Shown here: in pieces, positions 42,190 through 54,475 of the stretch
How positions within the stretch are numbered: position 1 is the first letter of the stretch
Layout: the number at the start of each line of letters is the position of its first letter
Assembly (NCBI GenBank): GCA_021234155.1
Contig: JAJEKV010000017.1
Location: 9,555,525 to 9,619,524 of the forward strand
DNA from: Isoetes taiwanensis
Lineage: Eukaryota > Streptophyta > Lycopodiopsida > Isoetales > Isoetaceae
DNA length: 64,000 nucleotides
Reading direction: 5' to 3'
The notes under the pieces: generated by a model
What the model was told of the DNA's origin: nothing
Seen by the model: the letters and a program-made list of their open reading frames with translations, nothing else
The model's database searches: none
Translations under genes and position numbers: made by a program

Positions 42190-43150
42190 AATATCCTTTC
42201 CCTTTCCTTTGGTTTTTGCTCTATCCCGTGTTTCTTCTTTTTCCTCATTATCCTACACAGTTTCCTTTTTCCTTTTTTCTTATTTTTCTCACATGTTATC
42301 TTTTTCCCTTCTCCCCTTTTTCTTTTTTTTAGCCCCCTTCTCCCTTCCCTTCCCTTTTCCTTCCCCTTCCCTTTCCCCTTCTCCTTTTTCCCTTTCCCTT
42401 TCCCTTACCCTTTCTCTTCCCATTTTCCTTTTTCTGATAGGCTTTTTCTCTTCCCTTTTCACTTTTTTCCCGCCCTTCCCATTTTTCCCTTTCTTTTTTT
42501 TCTTCCTTTTCATTTTCTCTTACCCTTTTTCCATGCCCCTTTTTCTTCTCTTTTCTCCGTGCCCTTTTTCTCTTTCCTTTTTCTCATTCCTTTTCATTTT
42601 CGCTTTCCCTTTCCCCTTTCATATGCCTCTTTCCATTCGCATTTTTTCATCTATTTTATGTGCCCTTTTTTTTTTCCATATCTTCTGTCTTTTTCCTCTT
42701 CCACTTTCCCCTTTTCTCTTTTTTTTTTCCCCTTTCCCTTTCCTCACCCTTTTCCTCTTCCCTTTTTTCTCATGCCCTTTTCCACTTCCTCTCTTCCTTT
42801 TTTTTTCCATTCCTTGCTCTCCATCATTTCATGTTCCCCTTTTCCTCCTTTTCCCACCCTTTCCCTCTTTCCCTTTTCTCGGTGTCTTTTTATCTTCCCT
42901 TTCCCCCTCTTTTTTTCTTTTCCCCCTTCCCTGTCCCTTTTCTAATGCCATTTTCCCCTCTTCTTCTCCTCTTTCCTCACCTTTTCTCTCTAACCTTTTC
43001 CCTTCCTTTATTCGATGCCCTATTTTCGCTTCTCTTTCTCCTTTTTTCACCCTTTCCCTCTTCCCCTTTTTTTGCATGCCCTTTCCCCTTCCCTTTTGCC
43101 CTTTTCCTCGTGCATTTTTTCTAGGTACCCTTTTCCCATTTCCATCTCCC
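42190..43150 (+). repeat. Homopyrimidine tract 1 (CCCTTTTCCC type), about 0.96 kb
   Basis: Almost purely C and T on the plus strand, in words CCCTTTTCC, CCTTTCCC and TTTTTCTT, punctuated every 30-60 bases by ATGCCC or similar. ORFs through it (Phe/Pro/Ser/Leu on plus, Lys/Glu/Arg/Gly on minus) are compositional artefacts. The second half is clearly homologous to the tract at 51.8-52.2 kb, so it is a dispersed element and not independent drift. Confidence 0.9.
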
Positions 43151-43396
43151 TTTTTGGGTTGCCCCTAGGGGGCAAACCCTTGTTTATGTGGGCTTTTGGC
43201 ATATCCTAGGTATATTCTTGAATATCCCTAGGATATGCTGGTGACTGCTAAAAACCTCCTATTTCCTGTAAACTGGCGGTCAGAATAGTAGTGCCAGGCA
43301 TTACGGTGGCCAGGCAGAAGGATTGCATCCGGTTTTGAAGTTCCTGGAGGCTTGAAACAAAGGCAATGTACTTTTCGCTAAGTTTTCTAAGCACTG

Positions 43397-45960
43397 TTGC
43401 GTCAATATATGCATGGGCACTTTTACAGGAAAAGTCCTTTCTTTCATTGTGGAAGATATGTGGTCGGTTATAACGCTGAGTATTTTTTGAAGTTTTGCAG
43501 TTTTGCTAAGTATGGAAATGTAAACGATAATCTCCAGGATGAGCCTGATAGCCCATGCTTGAGTTTGAACTTAGCATGGGGAAAGGCAAAAGAGTCCAGG
43601 GATATAAGAATTGTCCAGGCCAGTAAGCCACCAAACTGGCGTACTCATACGAAATGTAGACGTTAAGGACCTGGAAAGATCTCCCTCGATTTTGACGGTG
43701 AATGGCAGCAATGGGACCAAGGGAATACAGAGCTTCAATCAATCTTGAGAAGGAACCAGAACCAGAAGATCATGATACAAAGTTTAGCCAGATATCATGC
43801 AGTAACGAAATAGAGGAAACACTACACGGAGGAGCTTCCAACGCACATTGGTTCTTAGAGGTTGGCAACTTTATTCCCCATAGTAGAAAGAATTTTATGC
43901 TCTCTTTCCAGCATCTTTTCTCAATATGGATCCTTCACATTCATCTTGCTCACGTCTCAACTTGGGCTTTTAAGTTTGCAAGTCATTGTTAAAACTCATT
44001 CAATGCATGCGTTTCCTGCAAGATCTTTATAGTTCTATGCTGCGGCATGATGCCGGCTTTTGTGTTCTAGTCATATGCAGAAGATGGCAATACATGCTAA
44101 GAAATTTAAGGTGTACATATACTTGCCAAATTCATGTGTAGGTTCACAGTTTTCTTCCCTTTTAGCCTGGAGAATGCACTCTTATATGTCTGACATGGAT
44201 TAATGTACATCCACAGGCTTCTGTTTCTGCAAAAGCAGAACAAGATGCAAGGTGTCAAGTTGCGCCGTCACAAGTACAAAGGAAATATCAATGACGTGAT
44301 AGAAAATGGAAGGCATCCAAGCATATGCATTTACCAAAATGGCGACCATGAGTTAAGAAAACCCTCACTGCAATGGACCCAACAACCACCACCGGAGCGG
44401 ATCCTAAAGGCCCTCCGGTGAAGTTGTCGAAAGCTCTCGGCTTTACCCTTTTATGGGTTTTACAATGATTACATTGGCTATAATGAACACATATCAAAAA
44501 ACAACTCCCAATACTTACGGCAAGGTAATAATGTACATGATTTAGAAGGGCACCATGCAACTGTTGGACTTAGCATCCTGCAGAATTCAGTCTAAGAGCT
44601 ATTCCCTTACGAATAATGGTATTTCAAATTCAAAGATAGATTGGCTTATGGTATGGTTATGTGCCCATGCATCGACCGCACGCCAGACTCCATCAAGTAG
44701 CCACTTTACAAGTTGGAGCACTTCGTCATCAGATACAGGTACATACATCAAACACGGCATTGCAAAATTCGTTTTTCTCCAACTCCAAATCCTCTTATGA
44801 TCCTTCCATGGAGTACACAGTAGATGGATCACAGGTGAGTCACATTCAAACTCCTGGATTATTTCTGTTGGCTGTCATGCTTGGTCTGTGCTACTAGGCT
44901 TAGTGTACTGCAATAGAAAATATGGGGTATAATATAATTGGTGTGGTTGTTGTGATATAGATAAATTAGCCTATAAATTACAGATGGCTAAGGTACGTCA
45001 GTGCAGATTAATAGAGGTCAGTGCAGATTAATTGGGCCTCTTATGTTAGTTCTGGACAGTAGATGTCATAGTACAGGAGTGCCTTTTATTTACACTAGTT
45101 TAATAAGCAGAAAGAGAAGTTCTTTGTATCTGATATCTGATAGCTTATCGCAATGCAATTCACTAATCCAGTGTAACCAAAACTCTTTATGCCTCATTGA
45201 TTGGGACCATGTAGCTTATTATGCTCAATGGTTGTTTTGTTTAGTTTCCTCCTGGAATTGCCTGCGGCTTGGTCTTACATCACACCTGATTCAGTTCTAA
45301 GTCTGTTGAATCTGGATGAAAAACGGGAGAGGAAGAGAAATCTAGACCAAACTTTTATTGACAACCTGCAAATTGCCTGCCAAATTTATTATTTATAGAC
45401 TGGATTTAACCAGCAAGCATCTCATGATGTAGTAGACTATGAGAGCTCACAAAAGAGGGAAAGGTATAAGGTTGATATGGTTGCATGGTACTTATTGTAG
45501 TTTATAATATTTATATCTAACGTTGGTGTTATGTGTAGATAACCTCATGCTCAAAAGAGACCACAAAACTGTCAAGTTTTGGTCTAGCTTCAGATGTTTT
45601 CTTACTATTTCTTTCCGTTGTAACAGCGATACCACACTGTAATCCTTCGACAAGGAGAGAAGAACCACTACAACCATAAGGTCAGCTTCTACAGTTTTGT
45701 TAACAGTGCCATGGGAGTCGCTTACGAATCGGATGTCTTTTGAGGGCATGTCTAATCTACACGCAGCATATGCAGCTGCAGTTTTGTTGGGCCAAATTTT
45801 GCTCAAGAGGTGCGCATGTTGACAGCTTTCTTCTCCTCACTCACCACCTGAGAGAGTCCCTCTTCCACAAGTTTTTGCTTCTAAGAATATTTCTATGGCC
45901 TAAGAGTCTCCAAGCTCAAGATTTGCTATTAACGATAGCTCCAGAGCAGTAGTTACTGAT
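43397..45960 (+). other. Scattered exon-like segments, gene not recognised
   Basis: Several short open blocks bounded by AG and GT look exonic on the plus strand. About 43539-43620 reads DEPDSPCLSLNLAWGKAK, preceded by CAG. 43690-43850 has coding character in two frames. 44218-44280 reads ASVSAKAEQDARCQVAPSQ, then a stop. About 44690-44835 reads LHQVATLQVGALRHQIQV to SMEYTVDGSQ before GTGAG. 45260-45398 contains ELPAAWSYITPDSVLSLLN and DEKRERKRNLDQTF. In-frame stops separate them, so a degraded gene or several fragments are likely. A minus-strand ORF at 45492-45806 is an alternative reading. No family is assigned. Confidence 0.25.
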
Positions 45961-48900
45961 AAAATTACAAGCCTGGAAGGAAAGTCCAAGTTATTTTAGT
46001 GCTTTGGACACTTTCTTTTCCTCGACTGCAGGAAGTCTGGCTTAACTAGAACTAGTTAGAAGAAAGAGATCCCGTGCAATGAGGTTTGGGAACTCTCAAG
46101 GAGGTGCATCTAAAAGATCTGTTTCTTCAATTTTCTCCACCTCTGGCCCTTTACATAGTTAATTTAATTGCAAGATGCTCCCATTTTAAGCCAGGCAAAG
46201 CGTCAATACATGCCCTATGCACATTGTAAATGGTTTTATACTGCTCATAGACTTATTTGAGCTGCCTGAGATGCGAAGTGGTCCTTTGTGATTGGTTTGT
46301 TGGAGTGAGTTCATTTGTCCTGTTGTTCTTGGTTTGTTGGAGTGAATTCATTCGTCCTGTTGTTTGATTCCCTTCAAACTTGAAGGCTCAAATGGAATTC
46401 ATGGGCACTTTATTGCATAATGGAACTTACGTTTACAAAACCATTTAATATTTCAATCCTTCTGAAAAGTTTACAAGAGCTGAAGAAACGTTGTAGTCTG
46501 CTAAAATATCATACATTTTAAGATGGCTCAGTTTAGGGAAGTTTATACAATGGTTGACATTTAAAACACACCATAGGGTTGTTTGTGAAAAAGGAAATGA
46601 TGAATCTCCTTGGCAATAAAAAGCAAATTGCTTTGTTATGATGCGGGTGTCTTATGGTCCCAAAGATAAAAATGAACCAATGCAGGCAGTTAACCATTTG
46701 AGTACAACGGTTATGCCACATTGAGGTGGAACCAATATTTACCAATAAACATCACTTCTGATTGGACATGCTATATCACATAAATAACATTGCTCTAGGT
46801 TTTATATTTGTGCATATGTGCTACAACACAATGTCGTGGAACTTGAAAATGCTTTAAAACAAAAGATAAAATTATCTTCATAAAGTTGGGACAAGGAGGG
46901 CCAATGTCTCATGCATTGATTCTGGTTAAGCATATGTCTACATTATGTTTAGAGTTGTATGCTAGTAGCATCTCCTTCTGTTTAGAGTTGTATGCTGGTA
47001 GTACCTCCTTCTGGGTAGCTCGCAAAATGCTATACAAGTCTAATGGCCTTCAAGTCTTAAGGACAAAAATGTGCTCCACTCCGCTCCGCTCCGCTCTGCT
47101 TTGTTCTACTCTACTTGTGGTCAACTGTGCATGGTCTCAAATCGGAGCATGATCTCAAATCAAAGGCTGGTGTATATGTTGCGATGTGTATGTTGCAGAT
47201 AACACATATAATGTATTCGCAAAATGACCTTGGTGGAAGAAAGGTGATCACTCTGTATTTGTCATTGCCATTTTGCTGCAACCTGCCTAAGCCTGCTATA
47301 TACCTGTGCCATAAATTCATAACTCAATAGCTTCGTGGGAATCTATACTACAAATCAAGAAAGTATTCAAAACGTGTTATCTATCTTGTGCTAAACACGT
47401 TGCGCAGTCTAGTCCCAACAAACAGAAGTTTGATTGTGTTTATTAGACCATTAATCTTCATCACATGGAAGAAATGTTAGGTGTCATCTGTGTATATTCA
47501 TATGATGGGAGCTGGTAGCAGCGTTGGAAGATGTATTCCATGTGTTGATGATGGCCATTATTGATTCATGTAGCAAAAAGTGATCTCTTATTCTATAAAA
47601 CAAATTGGGGCTTATGCTCAATATGAGAAGCTAAAAGATGCCCCTCGTACTTCTTCAAGAAATACATATTTTAATTGCACTTATATAATAGGGATTAGAG
47701 ACTCATCATCTCTTTCAACAATGCTACAGGGAAATAAGATATTTTGGAATGCTATAAAGGAAAAAAAAAACTTTTACTGCAGATATTTTCAATGGATAAT
47801 GTTGTTCTGGTGTACTATTCGAAGCTTATGTTTTCCAAGGACAGTTAAAGAGTGCATTCAAAATATTTAAGCAAAGGTATGGACGTGATCTATGATAACA
47901 ATATGTTGGAAATGGTCACCTCAAAAACCATCAAATTCCATCTATGTGAGGAAGCGTAATGGTCTAAAGCCTTACCATAGTGTCTAGTTAATGTTCCCTA
48001 TTACTAAGGTACGGTACTTGACCTGAAGAAATGGGAGTTCATACGCGAACATTGTCGTGGATGATTTATATCTAGTGGATGTTTTTCAAGCATCCATGTC
48101 ATCCAAGGTTTAATTTAGAAAAAATAAGTTTTTTCAGCACACTGATGAACTTGAAGATGTATTTACCATTTTCATATTTACTGCTTACAATAAGATATCG
48201 AACAAAGTTTTGCCTAAATGCATATTGATGTAAGGCTCAAAAGCAGTTTACCTCGGTTTAGTCCAGACCAAAATATACACACTGCAAATGCAACATCTAG
48301 GGTAAGAATTGTAGCTTCCATGCTAATCTGGGAAAATGAAAGTTGAATGAGAATAAGAATCCACATAAAATGTTTACAAAATGGAGCAAAAGAGCCCTGA
48401 TCAACTTCTTCTATTTTATTTATATCTTGCAGGACTTCAAATGAATAAAACTCCTGCCATTTAGTAGACTCTTGCAAGCTGTCCTCTGGCACAAAACAAG
48501 CAAATCTTCGACAAAACAGGGGAATACATAACAGGCATTTCACATTATATGTCCATATCCCCAGATCCATTGAGAGCTTTAACATGCTATTTATAATATT
48601 ACTGATAAAGTCCTGAATTTCATGGCATCATGCCTCTTGATTCTTTCTTAGAGAAAAGGTTCATTATCCTTGCCACTAGGGAAGTTCAAACTTAGAATGC
48701 TGATAGTTTTAACCATTTGTTCTTCCAGTAAACCCGAAATCATACAACAAAGTTTGTAAGTTTGAGAAAACATATCTGCTACAAATCACATAAGTAAACC
48801 TTATTGAATAAACACCTTGTTGACCTCCTCTATAACCTCGGATTGAAGATGTAAATAAGATACAAAAACCTATGCCATTTAGAATGTATATTAGGTGTTG

Positions 48901-50250
48901 GAACACAACAGTTCTTTGCAAGTGTAAACAGACAATAGATTCTGCGGATAAAAGGTGACACAACAACGCTATACTGGCCAATTGTAGAACGTATTGATCA
49001 AATTAGCATTGTGTGCAGCAACACTTTGCTCTCCAACTGGGCTTTTAGAACTGGTTGTAAAAGAATAGAATGTCAATTTGATTATGACCATTACATCAAT
49101 GATGGTACAAACGAAAATGCTTTGTGATAGTCCAGCAGGGCTTTGATTATTGAAATATCATGCCTCATGATACATCATGCTTCAGTAAGTTTTATAGAAA
49201 ACTTGCTTTTGATGCCCTTGAACACAACGCACAAGGAAATTCAGGCATGGGATCCATCTCAAAAGAAACCATCCACCAGGCCCTTATATTGATATCATAA
49301 CATGCTTTATTAGACATCCACATGTGTATTATAACAATGGCCAATGTGTAATAACCTCTGGAGAACAGCAGTTATGTATGGCCGTCTTCTCGGATTGCTT
49401 GCCATACATCTCTCTGCAACACGAGCCACTTGAACAATTGAATTTAGACTTAGCTCGTCCTAGGGCAGAGTCTGGTCAATTAAATCAATTGATCCATTAG
49501 ATAGGCGATGCAACCACTCCAGAATTGTTTCCCCTTCACAGAATTGGGCCTTCTGTTTGGAGGCTGAGAGGAAATGATCATCTTCCTCCTCCTTATTCTT
49601 GATGCCATACCATGAAGGGCACAAAGTGCTTTAGATGATTCACCCCTATAACGTGGGCACATTGTGTTAGTATTGCATATTTATTTCTCAAGCACAACGC
49701 TAGCAGGGTGATTTACGGGAGTGCAAATTACAGTGCAACGACTTTACCAGCTCACAAATAAAATAAGGGTCATGTTTCGTTCGCAATAAACGTCCTGTTA
49801 GTTCTTAATGCACTACATATCCTGAATATAATTTCTGTAACAAAATTGTTAGAACAAAATGGTAATAGAAACTTGTGCATGGCACGATGCTCTTCGTTGA
49901 ATTACAACTTTGTGCTGGAGGACAGACCACTTGCATATGCCATAAATGTCTTCTCTTATTTTTTGATTTCATTGTTAGATGTTTTCCATCTAGGATCTAA
50001 ATCATGCACATCATGCCTTGTTTTATTTGCATTTCATATCCACTTCCTTACATTCTATAAATTCCCCAATTTAAATTGCTTAGCTTTGCTTTCTAAGGTA
50101 GTGATTAGTTACGTGCAGGCATAGTGATGTAGGCTGTTTACAGAATGTTTTGAAGGTCCATATTTGAAATTTTTTTGAGGGCTCTAGTCCAGCTGCGTTT
50201 CTTTCTTATTTATTATATTTTCTGTATTCTAGCTTGTCTTTAAGCTCTGT
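45961..50250. other. 4.3 kb without a recognisable gene
   Basis: AT-rich DNA with many short motif-free ORFs (47580-47870 plus, 48214-48585 minus, 48709-48981 minus). Local repeats: TTAGAGTTGTATGCTNGTAG twice (46951, 46983); a (TCCGC)n-like run near 47077-47097; and GTTTGTTGGAGTGA(G/A)TTCATT(T/C)GTCCTGTTGTT twice near 46297 and 46330. Confidence 0.45.
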
Positions 50251-50261
50251 CTTGAACAGAC

Positions 50262-51545
50262 AACTTGCCAAGCAACGCAAAGCACTGGAAAAAAGGGCAT
50301 CTAGTCAGGTTCAGGGGTATGTTTTGCCTCTTATCAGATCCAAGCTTCATGACATTGGAAGCAGTTTCATTCGTTGGAAACACCAAAAGCTTTATATCCA
50401 TGACATGCTTTTTAATAAAGAGAACATATTTTTCTTCGGATTTGATTGAAGGAAGAAAAAGATTTTTCCCAGGTTTTTCCTACCGCTGGCTAAGCTGATG
50501 ATGCCACTGCAGTGGTTATGATGCTACACACAGGAACAGATGCAAGTTATATTGTAATCAATGAAGTTGGAAACATAAATTCACTGTTTGCCTGAGTTCC
50601 CATGATAAAATCCCCAACAAGAAAATCTGGAGGCTTGTCAGCCATTGCAGGACCTCTTTGCATCTTCTGGTAGTCATTGGCAGATGGATTCAAAGTGCCA
50701 CTTGCAGGGATCGGGATAAGCGAATGCTAAGGGAAAACAGTAGTCTACCTCAACAAGAACACTGCTAGCCATAAATATTCAGCTTCCTATATTTGTTTGG
50801 TTTGTGGCTTTTAGATACTCATTCAATTGTTTAGGGTTGCCTAACCCGAGGTGACATTTAAATCTAAGTTCTGTTGTGTACGTGCTTTATGGCTTATATG
50901 GAAAATATAAGCCATGTTTTTGAAAAAGGGATCATTTACTTATCCTTCTAAATCCGTTGTTCATTTGTGCATTAAGCTTGATTTGCACCAGCTTTTATTA
51001 ATTGTCAAATGACACAGTTACACTATTTAATCACTGAAACATTTAAGTCTAGCTTTAAGCTTTGAATAATATGGTGGGTTTGGACATGAAGTTTTTCAGT
51101 AAATGTATCTATGTCCTTTAATTGGCTTGCATGTCATTAAGGCAGTACCATATGCATGTAGATATCACTGATACAATTTTGAAAGCCTAAGGTTGATCTC
51201 TATCAAGTTGCAAATCCTTTAAGCATGGAGGCAGCATTGGCATTGATTGTAAAGGTAGGTAAATTACTGTTTTGGGGGATATGTTGGAGCGTGGGACATT
51301 TAATGAAGAGGCACATGCGAAAGTCCTTCAACTTTGTGTCGAACTGCATTTTGAAATTATTGCAATTTTTGGTCTGGCCTTTGTAAAGGCAATGCAGAAA
51401 TTATTGCAATTTTTGGTCTGGCCTTTGTAAAGGCAATGCAGACTCTAAACAAGGCATCAATGCAACGCACTCCGAAATCTTACAAGGATTCGCTTCTGCT
51501 TGCCAATCAACTAGTGGAGGAGCTAAGCCATTGTTGTTATCCAAG
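50262..51545 (+). pseudogene. Exon-like fragments with a frame-breaking 44-bp duplication
   Basis: QLAKQRKALEKRASSQ (50264-50308) ends before a GTTCAG; another block reads KVDLYQVANPLSMEAALAL (51190-51255) and ends before GTAGG. The block 51296-51540 reads FNEEAHAKVLQLCVELHF and, after a duplicated segment, TLNKASMQRTPKSYKDSLL with LVEELSHCCYP ending before GTAGC. A 44-base unit (51353-51396 and 51397-51440) is perfectly tandemly repeated; 44 is not a multiple of three, so the frame is lost. Removing one copy restores a continuous frame. I cannot name the protein. Confidence 0.35.
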
Positions 51546-51720
51546 GTAGCAGGGGATCTGATATGGAGTTCATATCACATGCTGGGCATTACATTTTGGG
51601 CCGTAAGAATGGTGACAATTAGGAAAATGGTTTTCTGTATGGTTTGAATTGATTGTGAAAACATGATTTTGAACTATGATTTAAGCCACTTCACCCTCCT
51701 GCCATAGAGGGCAACCCTCC

Positions 51721-52415
51721 GTGCGCAGCACCTTGTTTCTTTTTTTCGTTTCCTTTCCCTTTCCCTCATCCCATGCGCTTTATTCGTTCCCTTCTTCCCA
51801 CCCTTTTCATGTTCATCTTTTCCCCTTCCCTTTTCCCACCCTTTCCCTCTTTCCCTTTTCACGATGCCTTTTTATCTTCTTTTGTTCCCCTCTCTTTTCC
51901 TTTTCCCCTTTCGCTTTTCCTTTTTCCATGTCATTTTCCCCTTCCATTCTCCTCTTTCCTCACCTTTTCTCTCTAACCTTTTCCCTTTCTCTTTTTGATG
52001 CTCTCTTTTTGCTTCTTTTTTTCTCTTTCTTCACCTTTTCCCTCTTCCTTTTTTTCCCATGCCCTTTCCCCCTTCCCTTTTGCCCTTTTCCTCGTGCGCT
52101 TTTATAAGGTTCCCTTTTCCCTTTTCCATCTCCCTTATTCTTTTTTCTTTTCCCATGTGCTTTGTTTGTCCCCTTCTTCCCACCTTTTTCCCTTACCTTT
52201 TTTCTCCTTTTCACGCGCTTCCCTTCTTCCCCTTTTTCCATTGCCCCTTTTCCCTTCCCTTTCTCCCTCTCTATTTCTTTTTTTTTTTTTCATTTTTCCC
52301 ATGCCATTTTTTCTTTCCTTTTTCCTTTCTTTGTCCTTTTCCTCTTCCCCTTTTTCCCACGCCCTTTTCCCTTTTACCCGTGCTTTTCCTCCCCTTTCCT
52401 TTTCCTTTTTCCTTA
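51721..52415 (+). repeat. Homopyrimidine tract 2, homologous to tract 1
   Basis: C/T-only words interrupted by ATG(C/T) punctuation. The segment about 51830-52000 (CCCACCCTTTCCCTCTTTCC, TTTTTATCTTC, CTCACCTTTTCTCTCTAACC) parallels 42850-43010 in order. 52055-52135 (GCCCTTTCCCCCTTCCC, TTTTGCCCTTTTCCTCGTGC, TTTCCATCTCCC) parallels 43070-43150. Both tracts have the same orientation and lie next to an AGGGCAACCC-like or CCCTAGGGGGCAAACCC word. Confidence 0.9.
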
Positions 52416-53154
52416 AGAGATCAAATCATGACTAATCACGATAGTGGGAAGTCGTGCGATAAATCTCGGCCTTCAGTTTCAATCAGATAGTCTCAGCCAT
52501 TTAAATTAGGGCTTGATCCATTCAATACGGTATAACATTATAATAAAAGATGGTTTTTTTCTTATAGCAAAAGTATTTTATTTTCTGTTATCAATATCCT
52601 AGGCTCCGCTAGTTTCTTCCAAATAGATAATGATATTCTTTCATTGTTGCATGGCTTTCACTTGGGTGAGTTTATTTGCCTTCTATAGAACAAAGCAGCT
52701 CGAGCTCATGTGTTCATTATAGTGGAGAAGTCTTTGCAATGTAATATTTACATACGTGGCTGTCGTTAAAAATAATGTTTAATATAATATATTTGTACAA
52801 GAAACTTATCGCGGCGGCCAAGGCCGCCGCGAACGTTTCTCTTCCCCAATTCGTCTATACATGCTAGAACATGCAGAATTTGAACCTGCATTTTGTTGCC
52901 TTGTGTTCGGTGCCCGCGTGTCAAGGTTGGTGCTTCCCCACAATTGAATTTTGGATTTAGTATTTGAAACTAATTTCAGTGCTCTCCAGGTCTTTGATAG
53001 GCTTCCCGTGAAAACTTCTAGTTGTTAAAGACGGCTGCCTACTGGGAACTCAGCATATTTTGATCGTGACAACCGCGGACAAAGTATTTCGATAAATCAA
53101 ATACATAGATTGTATTAGCACCTAATCAAATAGATAGATTGTAATATGTAGCAT
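52416..53154. other. No gene; contains a GC-rich perfect palindrome
   Basis: AT-rich except for the palindrome annotated separately at 52810. No ORF of note. Confidence 0.45.
52810..52831. repeat. Perfect GC-rich palindrome CGCGGCGGCC-AA-GGCCGCCGCG
   Basis: Ten-base perfect arms around AA lie inside GAAAC ... GTTTC, which extends the inverted symmetry with a few mismatches. It is an isolated CpG-rich island in AT-rich DNA. It may be the core of a small fold-back element or a protein-binding site. Confidence 0.8.
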
Positions 53155-53345
53155 AATAACAGGGGGTTTTCTTTGTGTTTTTGTACGCTTTTCACAAAGG
53201 TTTTCCTAAGATTTCATGGCGTATTCGAATGGATGTACTAATGCGTACATCTAGAGTGCACCATTTCTTAGTCGTTGATTTAACTTTTTTTTTCAATGGT
53301 CCAACATCCAAGGGCTCACAACAAAAGCCCTCTTTTTATTTTAGG
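53155..53345 (+). repeat. Dispersed repeat B, direct copy
   Basis: ACAGGGGGTTTTCTTTGTG, GTACGCTTTTCACAAAGG, ATGGATGTACTAATGCGTAC and ATCTAGAGTGCACCATTTC are the reverse complement of 27105-27225. The following CTCACAACAAAAGCCCTCTTTT matches the 26.97-27.05 kb duplicated unit in reverse, so homology probably extends through both. Confidence 0.8.
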
Positions 53346-53944
53346 GGCTGAACATGCAAGCCTCGTGGATAGCATTTTAGGGTACGAAACAGGGCTTGCA
53401 AATCTGCAACAACAGGGATTAGCAAGATAAGATTACAGGCTGTGAATATGTGAATATGCTAGCTGCCAAGAGCCCATGAAAAGCAAAAATCTGACTCCGA
53501 TCCATGAAAGGGTGAACTCAGGCCTTATTTATTAAGTCTCGAGTATTTGGATGATGCATTTTGGTGTTGGCCGTTAGCGGCAGACCCTGTGGTGCCCTAA
53601 GCAGAAAGCAAGGCAGGTCGCCAGCAGCAGATCAAGGCAAGTCGTCCATGGCTGGTCGCCCAGGTCGCCCTGGTAGATCCACCAGGGCTAGAGAAATTTG
53701 GGATGAATGCTCGCACCATGAAATCTGCAAGTGAGAACGATTAGCATAACTAGAAGATGGTTTTTCCATGGCGGTTGTACCATTCATTGCCAATGGTGGG
53801 GTTTGAAATCACCGCAAGCGACCAATATTACGTAGGTTGTTGCCAATCGGACGAGTAATGAATTTGTGGACAATCTTTTGATAGTTTGATTCTTAAGTAG
53901 ATGCCATTACGCTAGTTTCGCAATAGATAAATCCATAGGGCCGT
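53346..53944. other. No gene recognised
   Basis: Contains a local GGTCGCC(A/C)-rich patch (AGGCAGGTCGCCAGCAG, GGCAAGTCGTCCATGGCTGG, TCGCCCAGGTCGCCC at 53610-53672). No ORF of note. Confidence 0.4.
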
Positions 53945-54475
53945 TTGTTCTCGCATCTTCATTCTTTCTTGGCCTTTTTAGAGGGTGTTTGCTCTTTGTG
54001 TCCCTATTCACGAAAGGGGATGGAACAAACAGTTATATCCGAGGCAAGAGGAGTAGAAGGTGTAACCCATTTTGTCAAATTATTTTCCTATCTTGTTCTT
54101 GTCATCCCTAAAGCACCGAAGTTCGGTGTTGGCATTGATGATGCATTTCGTGTGTTGGCATTGATGGTCCGCATTGCTAAAGCTCGCCACAAGGAGGACA
54201 TGAAGGAAGCTTTCAATGATGAACGGTCCCGGTATGACGACTATAGGTCAACTAAGGTGGGTTTAGGACCAAGTTCTTACAAGGAAGTTCTGGTTAGGCC
54301 TCCATAACTACTTAGGAGGACATGGTATCTGTACGTTGCCAGGTTGCCAGTGTTAGGGAATTGCAAGCAAAGCTCCGTTTTGTGAAGAACAAGCTTCAGG
54401 AAAGGATGAGGTTGACAGAGGAAGGTGTTAAAACTGGCACAACCAAGCTTCCTCGGTTGGAGGTAACTAAGTAAA
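53945..54475 (+). other. Unrecognised ORF with coiled-coil-like continuation
   Basis: ORF 53945-54307 contains VKLFSYLVLVIPKAPKFG and RIAKARHKEDMKEAFNDER. Just after its stop another frame (about 54318-54473) reads SVRCQVASVRELQAKLR and KNKLQERMRLTEEGVK to LPRLEVTK and TAA. The heptad-like Leu/Lys spacing suggests helical or coiled-coil structure. A frameshift or intron would be needed to join them. No family assigned; decayed gene or element protein. Confidence 0.3.

Noticed and set aside
42182-43168. Long open frames (Phe/Pro/Ser-rich on plus, Lys/Glu-rich on minus) in the pyrimidine tract
   Set aside because: Frames stay open only because C/T-only DNA rarely makes stop codons; the peptides are pure composition with no domain. 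The same applies to 51721-52435.
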